In this document: positions 1 to 5,077 of the stretch, one piece after another
Layout: each line of letters starts with the position of its first letter
How positions within the stretch are numbered: the stretch's first letter is position 1
Assembly (NCBI GenBank): GCA_903970295.1
Contig: CAJCHQ010000141.1
Span: forward strand, 1-6,460
Reading direction: 5' to 3'
From: Bryobacterales bacterium
Lineage (GTDB): Bacteria > Cyanobacteriota > Vampirovibrionia > Obscuribacterales > Obscuribacteraceae
Length of the DNA: 6,460 nt
Position numbers and translations under genes: made by a program
The notes under the pieces: model-generated
What the model was told of the DNA's origin: nothing
The model's database searches: none
What the model saw: only the letters and a program-made list of their open reading frames with translations

Positions 1-60
1 AAGCAATCGTAAAGCGTTCGCGCATGAATGTCATGTGTTTCAGGATGGCAAGCCAATCTC

Positions 61-65
61 GGGAG
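61..65 (+). promoter_or_regulatory. ribosome binding site of the SDR gene
   Basis: GGGAG lies ten bases before the ATG at 76. It supports that start over the in-frame ATG at 28, which has no purine-rich site at a suitable distance. Confidence 0.6.
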
Positions 66-75
66 AATTTTAAAA

Positions 76-870
76 ATGCACATTGATTTGTCCGGAAAGC
101 GTGCCGTAGTAAGTGGTTCAACAGCGGGAATTGGTCTTGCCATTGCCGCAGGTCTCGCTAATGCTGGAGCCCACGTTGTGATCAACGGTAGAACCGAGGC
201 TCGTGTGCAAAGCGCAATCGCCGAGATTCAAAAAACTGTGCCGAAAGCCAAGCTCAGTGGTGCCGCATCAGATATGGCTACTGCTGCAGGTGCAGCTGCT
301 CTAATAACTCAAGCAAAGGAAGCCGATATTCTTGTGAACAACGTTGGCTCCGCCACTCCAAAACCATTTGCAGAACTTACGGATGAAGATTGGACGAGCT
401 TATTCGAACTCAATGTTATGAGTGGTGTGCGGCTGACGCGGCATTATCTTCCCGGCATGGTGGCAAAAGGCTGGGGACGAATAGTTTTCATCAGCAGCGA
501 ATCGGCTCTAAATATTCCCAAGGAGATGATCAACTACGGCATGACAAAAACCGCACAGCTGGCAGTGGCTCGGGGAGTCGCCGAATCGGTTGCTGGTTCT
601 GGTGTCACAGTGAATTCGGTTTTGCCTGGCCCCACAGCATCTGAGAGCTTGAGCACTTGGCTAGAGCCAACTGCGAAAGAGCAAGGCAAATCTTTGGAAG
701 AAGTTCAGCAGCAATTTCTCAAAGATAACCGTCCGACCTCTCTAATTCAACGATTTGCGACTGTCGAGGAAGTGGCTAACATGGTCGTATATGTGTGCTC
801 GGAACAGGCATCAGCCACAACTGGAGCAGCGCTGCGCGTAGACGGTGGTGTGGTTCGCTTCATTGCCTAG
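76..870 (+). CDS. SDR-family NAD(P)-dependent oxidoreductase (short-chain dehydrogenase/reductase)
   Basis: A 264-residue classical short-chain dehydrogenase/reductase, a normal length for the family and predicted cytosolic. The Rossmann fold opens with a glycine-rich cofactor loop, SGSTAGIG (residues 13-20). NGR at 37-39 ends the second beta strand, and the arginine there is consistent with, but does not prove, NADPH preference. NNVG (88-91) stands in for the usual NNAG. The catalytic tetrad is complete: N113, S141, Y154 and K158 (in YGMTK). A PG motif after strand six and a C-terminal RVDGG segment (near 258) are also typical. The start at 76 is chosen because the family N-terminus (HIDLSGKRAVVSG) begins there and a GGGAG ribosome site lies ten bases upstream; the in-frame ATG at 28 would add 16 residues with no family character. 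Substrate is not determined: FabG-like 3-oxoacyl reduction is possible, but many SDRs of this type act on other carbonyls or alcohols. It is convergent with the downstream ligase. Confidence 0.93.
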   Translation: MHIDLSGKRAVVSGSTAGIGLAIAAGLANAGAHVVINGRTEARVQSAIAEIQKTVPKAKLSGAASDMATAAGAAALITQAKEADILVNNVGSATPKPFAELTDEDWTSLFELNVMSGVRLTRHYLPGMVAKGWGRIVFISSESALNIPKEMINYGMTKTAQLAVARGVAESVAGSGVTVNSVLPGPTASESLSTWLEPTAKEQGKSLEEVQQQFLKDNRPTSLIQRFATVEEVANMVVYVCSEQASATTGAALRVDGGVVRFIA

Positions 871-930
871 CGAAATTGACCAAAGAGAGCAGCGCGCCAT
901 ACCAAATAGAGTGGCGCCATCGCGGATGTG

Positions 931-2664
931 TCAAAACGTCAGATCCGCCTTCACTATATCACTCGCGACGATGTCCTTTTTGTTTATTTTTCCGGCGAGC
1001 GTCTTCGGCAAATTATCATGGGGACCCAGAAACTCCCAGCGCATCGGTCGCTTGTAGCGCGATAGATGCTCTTTGCAAAATGACCTGAACTGGCGTCGCA
1101 TTTCTCGATGAGCTTCAACGCTGACTTCGCGATCGGTAGATTTCAATTTCTCTGCCACCTTGTCGTCCATGAGCACCACTGATGCTTTGACGATTTGTCC
1201 CAATCTTTTATTTGGAACCGCTGTGACAGCCACTTCTTTTACTTCCGGATTATTGCGCAGTGCCTCTTCGATCTCGCCGGCTTGAACGACGACTCCGCCA
1301 ACAATGACAACGTCGTTCTTACGACCAGCAATAAACAAATTGCCATCTTCGAATCGCCCTATGTCACCGGTGTAGTAATGTCCGCTCTGAAGAACCTTAC
1401 TGCTTTCTTTTTCATTGTCGAAATATCCGGTCATCAACATCGAACCACTTATGCGCACTTCGCCGCTTTTGCCTGCGGGCAAAACATTGCCTTGTTCGTT
1501 GACGATGTCGACTTTGACTCTGCCGATCGTTTTTCCGACCGATAGCACCGGACCATCTTTGTTCAAGGCCACAATCTTGCACTCGGTAGATCCATAGCCG
1601 TTGTTCAATCGTTTGCCAAACTTCTCTTCAAATTTATCCGCTAGTGATACCGTAAGCGGGGCGCCACCGCACAACAGCAGATCGGTGTTACGCAAGTCGA
1701 TGTAGCCATTCGGAGCAGACATCAGTGCGCCGTAAAATTGAGGCAATGCGGCAATCACTTCCGGCTTGTAACGGTGAACGGCTTTGACGAATCCTACAGG
1801 TTCGAGTTCTGTCAGGACGGTCTTAACACCGAGAACTTGTGTTGCCAGAAAGACCGATAGTCCGAAGATGTGACTGATTGGCAAGGGTGTTAGCGCAGTC
1901 ATGTTGTGTGTCAGTTTTGTGGCATCGGCGACGTCGATGATGTTTTCCGCAATTGACCGCAAGGTGTGAACAGAAATTTTCGGAGCGCCTGTGGTTCCAG
2001 AGGTGAGAATCGCTAACACCGGTCGGTCGAGATCGAGAGTCTGGCTATCGGATGCCTGTACAGCGTGAGCATAAAGATCTGGCTGCGATGTTTTGGCAAT
2101 GTTTTTGCACTTTACGAACTGCGAAACATCCAACACGTCTATGTCTTCTTCGGTAAAAAACTTAATTTCGGCGGCGAAATTGGTGTATAACTTCTTCGCT
2201 GTTACCAATAGTCTGGCGCCCACACGTTTGGCTAATGTCAGAACCTCAGGACGCTTCGAGCGATAATCGATTAAGACCGCCATCGCCTTAAGCTTCCAAC
2301 ACGCCAATATTGTTGAACTCAATTCTGGTGAATTCTCGCTGTAGAAGACAACTTTATCGCCCTCCTTGATGCCGTGCTCTCTAAGTTGCTCGGTCCCATG
2401 CGCAATCAGATCTTCTATGCGACTATGGGTTACGGCACGTTCGGTTCCGCATGATACAACCACAACGGCCTGCTCATTTCGCCCCTCCGGCAAATTAGTC
2501 GAGGGGGCGAACAGGCGGCGCATGACAGTGTCGTGCGAGAGTGCGTCAGTGCCTGCTGCGGCTGGGCGAGCAGCCGAATCGCCAAAGTCGATAGGTGGTA
2601 GTGCCGGTTGCTTCTCCATGACCTGAAGTGGACGCGGAGCTTGAGATTTAGTTCCGCTGAACAT
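931..2664 (-). CDS. AMP-dependent synthetase/ligase (acyl-CoA or acyl-AMP ligase-like)
   Basis: A 577-residue adenylate-forming enzyme of the ANL superfamily, expected to activate a carboxylic acid (probably a fatty or aryl acid) as acyl-AMP and then as a thioester. All core motifs are present in order: the P-loop TSGTTGAPK (221-229), YGSTE (357-361), YTGD (431-434), the hinge-region GRKNDVVIVGG (447-457), and a C-terminal PKTLAGKI (553-560) whose K559 is the expected catalytic lysine of the adenylation step. There is no signal peptide and no fused carrier or acyltransferase domain. Both the large and small subdomains are complete, so the enzyme looks functional. The start is uncertain: the first ATG is at 2664, another in-frame ATG is at 2619 (residue 16), and neither has a strong ribosome site; residues 1-45 show no family motif. 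It is transcribed away from the acyltransferase at 2798 and may supply its acyl donor. Substrate chain length, and whether the acceptor is CoA or a carrier protein, cannot be read from sequence. Confidence 0.92.
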   Translation of the reverse strand: MFSGTKSQAPRPLQVMEKQPALPPIDFGDSAARPAAAGTDALSHDTVMRRLFAPSTNLPEGRNEQAVVVVSCGTERAVTHSRIEDLIAHGTEQLREHGIKEGDKVVFYSENSPELSSTILACWKLKAMAVLIDYRSKRPEVLTLAKRVGARLLVTAKKLYTNFAAEIKFFTEEDIDVLDVSQFVKCKNIAKTSQPDLYAHAVQASDSQTLDLDRPVLAILTSGTTGAPKISVHTLRSIAENIIDVADATKLTHNMTALTPLPISHIFGLSVFLATQVLGVKTVLTELEPVGFVKAVHRYKPEVIAALPQFYGALMSAPNGYIDLRNTDLLLCGGAPLTVSLADKFEEKFGKRLNNGYGSTECKIVALNKDGPVLSVGKTIGRVKVDIVNEQGNVLPAGKSGEVRISGSMLMTGYFDNEKESSKVLQSGHYYTGDIGRFEDGNLFIAGRKNDVVIVGGVVVQAGEIEEALRNNPEVKEVAVTAVPNKRLGQIVKASVVLMDDKVAEKLKSTDREVSVEAHREMRRQFRSFCKEHLSRYKRPMRWEFLGPHDNLPKTLAGKINKKDIVASDIVKADLTF

Positions 2665-2743
2665 GTCGCCCGAGCATGCCAGGGCAATGCATACCCCGGA
2701 GCTGGCACTCTGCTCGAACTGTGCTCATTTCCTGGAACTAAAT
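2646..2743. repeat. 10-bp perfect inverted repeat in the divergent ligase/acyltransferase region
   Basis: ATTTAGTTCC at 2646-2655 is the exact reverse complement of GGAACTAAAT at 2734-2743, with centres 88 bases apart. The arms lie between the two divergent genes, although the left arm overlaps the first codons of the ligase if that gene begins at 2664 rather than 2619. The spacing is long for a terminator-type hairpin and would better suit two copies of a protein-binding half site or a looped operator. No clear sigma-70 promoter pair could be fixed in this stretch. The repeat is seen directly; the regulatory role is inference. Confidence 0.3.
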
Positions 2744-2786
2744 GCCAAGTTCAAAGTCTTCCATACCGGTTTCATTTCGGCAGCGC

Positions 2787-2790
2787 AGGT
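2787..2790 (+). promoter_or_regulatory. ribosome binding site deciding the acyltransferase start
   Basis: AGGT lies seven bases before the ATG at 2798. The earlier in-frame ATGs at 2663 and 2687 lack a suitably spaced site. The one at 2663 would also overlap the start of the divergent ligase and leave no room for promoters. Confidence 0.45.
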
Positions 2791-2797
2791 CAGCCAA

Positions 2798-3730
2798 ATG
2801 GTAAATACAGCGACAACCGAACCAATCGAAAGCTCATCTCGAGCCAAATTTTTCAACCGTTATGATAACGACGTCGACGAATATGGCTTTAATCTCGATG
2901 CGTACGCGCGCGTTGAGAGATTCTTTAGCTTCTTATATAGAGACTGGTTTGGCGTGCAAATCGCCGGACTGGAAAACATTCCAGCGCAGGGAAGCGCTCT
3001 CCTCTTTGGTAATCACTCCGGTGTTTTACCAGTCGATGGGTGTCTTCTCTACGATGGCATCATCAACAATCATCCAGACCCGCGTCGAGTCCGCTTTCTA
3101 GTGACCAAGTTCTTGCTTAAGGCTCCGGTGATTGGGGAGTGTCTGCGCGGGTTTGGTAGCGTGCCACCTGATTATGAAATCATGACAAAGCTCCTGCGCA
3201 AGCAAGAGTTGGTGTCTATCTATCCGGAAGCCGAAAAAGGAACCGGCAAGTTATTCAAAGACCGGTACAAGTTGGTCGAGTTCCACGATGGTTTTGTCAG
3301 GGCCGCTCTTGAGACAGGCGCCCCCTTAGTTCCGGTAGTCACGATCGGCGGCGAAGAAGTTTATCCGATGTTGGCAAACATCAAGCCAGTTGCGAAGTTG
3401 CTTCATGCACCATATTTTCCTGTGACACCATTCTTCCCATTGTTGCCTTTTCCATTCAATGCGATCCCGCTGCCGGTTAAAATCATCATGTGCGTGTGGC
3501 GTCCTTTCAAGCTGAAATACCCGGCTGAAGCGGCTGAAGACAAGGCTTTAGTCGACGAAATTGTCAATGACATTCAGACCGACATTCAAGCCAAAGTCGA
3601 TGGTTTACTGGCGATTAGAACATCTCCGTTCGCGAAATGGGACATGGAAGAAGTGAATGCGTATCTGGAGAATACAAAGTCTTATTCGCCCAACATGGAC
3701 AAACATTGGCAGCAGTCACTAAACACCTGA
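2798..3730 (+). CDS. PlsC-like lysophospholipid acyltransferase family protein
   Basis: A 310-residue glycerolipid acyltransferase-type protein that probably transfers an acyl group from CoA or ACP to a lysophospholipid or another lipid alcohol at the inner membrane face. The catalytic block is GNHSGVLPVDG, with H73 and D80; six residues separate H and D, rather than the four in classical PlsC. A second block, YPEAEKG (142-148), occupies the place of the usual FPEG substrate-binding motif, followed by GKLFKDRYKL and TGAPLVPVVTIGGEEVYP (about 174-191). This NHSG / PExxKG / RYKL pattern resembles a broad actinobacterial and environmental acyltransferase family rather than E. coli PlsC. A hydrophobic proline-rich stretch (about 214-241, FPVTPFFPLLPFPFNAIPLP) could sit on the membrane; no signal peptide is seen. 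The frame is open to 2663, giving 355 residues, but that extension has no family character. The gene is divergent from the acyl-activating ligase and ends 20 bases before the convergent YpdA-like gene. The exact acceptor lipid is unknown. Confidence 0.85.
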   Translation: MVNTATTEPIESSSRAKFFNRYDNDVDEYGFNLDAYARVERFFSFLYRDWFGVQIAGLENIPAQGSALLFGNHSGVLPVDGCLLYDGIINNHPDPRRVRFLVTKFLLKAPVIGECLRGFGSVPPDYEIMTKLLRKQELVSIYPEAEKGTGKLFKDRYKLVEFHDGFVRAALETGAPLVPVVTIGGEEVYPMLANIKPVAKLLHAPYFPVTPFFPLLPFPFNAIPLPVKIIMCVWRPFKLKYPAEAAEDKALVDEIVNDIQTDIQAKVDGLLAIRTSPFAKWDMEEVNAYLENTKSYSPNMDKHWQQSLNT

Positions 3731-3750
3731 TGTTTTGTGCCTAGCCCTAA

Positions 3751-4410
3751 TCAAATTTCTCGTTCATCATAAGGGCGGTCTGGATTCGCATGCACACTCT
3801 CTACGAGCTTTAACGCATGTAAAACCCGTTCCACATGGACATGCGCATTTTCGATGAACGTCTTCACCCCACCAACTTCAGTCCCTGCCGCAGCGGTGCC
3901 GATTACGAACACGTTCGGCACATTTGTTTCCATTGTGCTCGACTCGAAGACCGGCTGCGCATCCACAAGTGTCACACCTAATTGATCGAAGAGAATCGTC
4001 TTCTGTCGATATCCAGTCAGAAGAAGCACGAAATCAGAATCTATGGAAACAGCTTCACCAGCCCTAGAGCCAACCACGGCACCTCGATTGATTTCTTGCA
4101 GATCGAAATTCGTAAAGACCCGAATCTTTCCTTCCTTCGTTAGATTGTCAAGTTCTGGTGCCAGCCATGGCTTAATCCGTTTCGGGCGGAATCCATCTTT
4201 GCGATGACATAAAGTGACGCTTGCTCCGACGTGATACAGGCGAATCGCCGATTCTGCCGCAGAGTTGCCGGAGCCAACGATAGTCACCTTCGTTCCAGCG
4301 TAACGATGTGGTTCTCCCATGTAATGACTCACCCAAGCAGAATCTTCTCCAGGTACGTCTGAACGTTGGGGCACATGCAAGTTACCAATCGCTAGTATGA
4401 TTTTTTCCAC
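3751..4410 (-). CDS. C-terminal fragment of YpdA-like oxidoreductase (NAD(P)H-binding part)
   Basis: 219 residues if translation restarts at the GTG directly after the TAA. It opens with EKIILAIGNLHVPQ, the strand that returns to the FAD domain, so the true protein must continue upstream. VTIVGSGNSAAESAIRLYHVG (from residue 42; GSGNSAAE at 46-53) is the NAD(P)H Rossmann loop, and HRKDG (69-73) after strand two has basic residues that would suit NADPH. KRIKPWLAPELDNL (78-90), LTGYR (131-135), METNVPNVFVIGTAAAG (160-176) and FIENAH (185-190) are YpdA-like and include the final FAD-contact region. The only cysteine is C68, and there is no CxxC pair as in thioredoxin reductase. No Shine-Dalgarno-like site precedes the GTG at a good distance, so independent translation is doubtful. 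Confidence 0.5.
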   Translation of the reverse strand: MEKIILAIGNLHVPQRSDVPGEDSAWVSHYMGEPHRYAGTKVTIVGSGNSAAESAIRLYHVGASVTLCHRKDGFRPKRIKPWLAPELDNLTKEGKIRVFTNFDLQEINRGAVVGSRAGEAVSIDSDFVLLLTGYRQKTILFDQLGVTLVDAQPVFESSTMETNVPNVFVIGTAAAGTEVGGVKTFIENAHVHVERVLHALKLVESVHANPDRPYDEREI

Positions 4411-4833
4411 TTAAAGCGTTTCAATTTCCGAAATAGCTTCGACTGGGTGCGCTGCATCAAGTGTTTCCGCAGTTTCAAATGGTCCTCCTACGCCGTGTAC
4501 ACTCGGCGCGATCTTCACTCTGAAAATTTCGCCTGCTGCCTTTTCGATAGAGACAACGCGTCGATAAAGTTCAACTGGCAATTTAAATTGGCGGACGACA
4601 CTGCGAAGATATAAAAGATAGTCTTCGCGATAGGCTTTGCGAGTCAGGGGTTCGAACGGAATTCCTGCGATTGCGATTCTTTCAGGTGAAGAGAAAATTT
4701 CTGTGCCAGGTGCGTACCAATCGATCGTCGAGCCAATCGAACCTGCCTCAACAATGCGAAACGGCACTTTGCGCCGCTGCAATTCAACCGCCATTTCTAT
4801 GCCGATTGGCCCGGCTCCGACTATCAAAATCAT
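4411..4833 (-). CDS. N-terminal fragment of YpdA-like oxidoreductase (FAD-binding part)
   Basis: 140 residues ending at the in-frame TAA. The N-terminus is a beta strand with the FAD-binding loop GAGPIG (residues 6-11), followed by the E29 position expected to contact the FAD ribose (VEAGSIG). TEIFSSPERIAIAGIPFEP, around residue 44, is a characteristic YpdA-family segment. In YpdA the loop reads GGGPCG with the proposed catalytic cysteine; here that position is I10 and this fragment has no cysteine at all. The linker from FRV (about residue 104) to the stop is longer than I recall for YpdA. The start at 4833 is favoured because the dinucleotide motif begins right there; the frame stays open about 40 codons upstream but has no ATG, GTG or TTG. 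Alone it lacks the NAD(P)H domain and would not be a working reductase. Confidence 0.55.
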   Translation of the reverse strand: MILIVGAGPIGIEMAVELQRRKVPFRIVEAGSIGSTIDWYAPGTEIFSSPERIAIAGIPFEPLTRKAYREDYLLYLRSVVRQFKLPVELYRRVVSIEKAAGEIFRVKIAPSVHGVGGPFETAETLDAAHPVEAISEIETL

Positions 4834-4879
4834 GCGCGTGTAACCGTGTTCCCGTAGATCTTGTGCAAATGTATACCAT

Positions 4880-4910
4880 AATATATGTTGCCCTCGGGAT
4901 TTCAGCTCAA
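4880..4910 (-). promoter_or_regulatory. weak candidate promoter for the YpdA-like gene
   Basis: On the minus strand, TTGAGC (4910-4905) and TATATT (4885-4880) resemble sigma-70 -35 and -10 boxes, but their spacing of 19 bases is long. They lie about 50 bases upstream of the ATG at 4833, within an AT-rich patch (4871-4887). This is a suggestion based on resemblance only. Confidence 0.2.
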
Positions 4911-4928
4911 GCGTCCGTATGCCTGGAG

Positions 4929-4959
4929 TGACCGAGCGCGGATACTCTGGGTTCGGTCA
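4929..4959. repeat. inverted repeat / hairpin in the divergent intergenic region
   Basis: TGACCGA at 4929-4935 is exactly complementary to TCGGTCA at 4953-4959. The stem extends inward to nine pairs with one G-T pair, leaving a 13-base loop (4938-4950). It lies between the divergent YpdA-like and ankyrin genes, more than 100 bases before the latter's start. No T-run follows on either side, so it is not a typical terminator; an operator or 5'-leader hairpin is possible. Apart from this, the 244-base gap (4834-5077) holds only an AT-rich patch on the YpdA side. Confidence 0.3.
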
Positions 4960-5077
4960 TGAGGTTGGTTGTCTGCCTAAAATTGCGCACTATGTAGTAT
5001 TCATTTCACTATTGAGATCAGTAATTCACAACCTCTTCAGATCAAGCCTTAATTCTGCCGCTTTGAAAGATACGCTT

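Larger units (their letters stand above)
3751..4833 (-). pseudogene. YpdA-like FAD/NAD(P)-dependent oxidoreductase interrupted by an in-frame TAA
   Basis: Together, two adjacent same-frame reading frames make one two-domain flavoprotein disulfide-reductase-like protein of about 359 residues plus one stop codon. The N-terminal part holds the FAD dinucleotide motif, and the C-terminal part holds the NAD(P)H motif and the closing FAD-contact segment. The order and the conserved segments (SSPERIAIAGIPF; KRIKPWLAPELDNL; METNVPNVFVIG; FIENAH) match the YpdA family, known in Firmicutes as bacillithiol disulfide reductase. The break is a TAA at 4413-4411, followed immediately by GTG in the same frame, with no length change or frameshift. 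It sits just before the conserved ILAIGN strand. The simplest reading is a recent nonsense mutation or a base error, because both halves are well conserved. Coupled re-initiation producing two chains, or stop readthrough, is less likely. The residue matching the proposed YpdA active-site cysteine is isoleucine here, so bacillithiol activity should not be assumed. Confidence 0.75.

Noticed and set aside
894..917. GCGCCA at 894-899 and TGGCGC at 912-917 between the convergent SDR and ligase genes, a possible two-way terminator.
   Set aside because: The stem is only six pairs and no T-run follows on either strand, so it is too weak to call.
795..1597. Plus-strand frames of 60-116 codons over the 3' part of the ligase.
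   Set aside because: They are shadows of the minus-strand ligase, whose motifs are all intact; they carry no motif of their own.
3731..3750. The 20-base gap between the convergent acyltransferase and YpdA-like genes as a terminator site.
   Set aside because: No stem can be formed within it; any terminator would have to lie inside a gene end.
4411..4413. Stop-codon reassignment (TAA read as an amino acid).
   Set aside because: The other genes in the window have no in-frame stops of any kind, so one TAA is better explained by mutation or error.
4834..4957. In-frame open stretch of about 40 codons upstream of the YpdA-like start, a possible N-terminal extension.
   Set aside because: It contains no ATG, GTG or TTG, and the FAD motif sits right at the ATG at 4833, as expected for the family.
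4919..5077. Earlier ATG at 4919 in frame with the ankyrin gene.
   Set aside because: It would place 53 residues before a clear signal peptide, and the hairpin lies within it; the start at 5078 fits export better.
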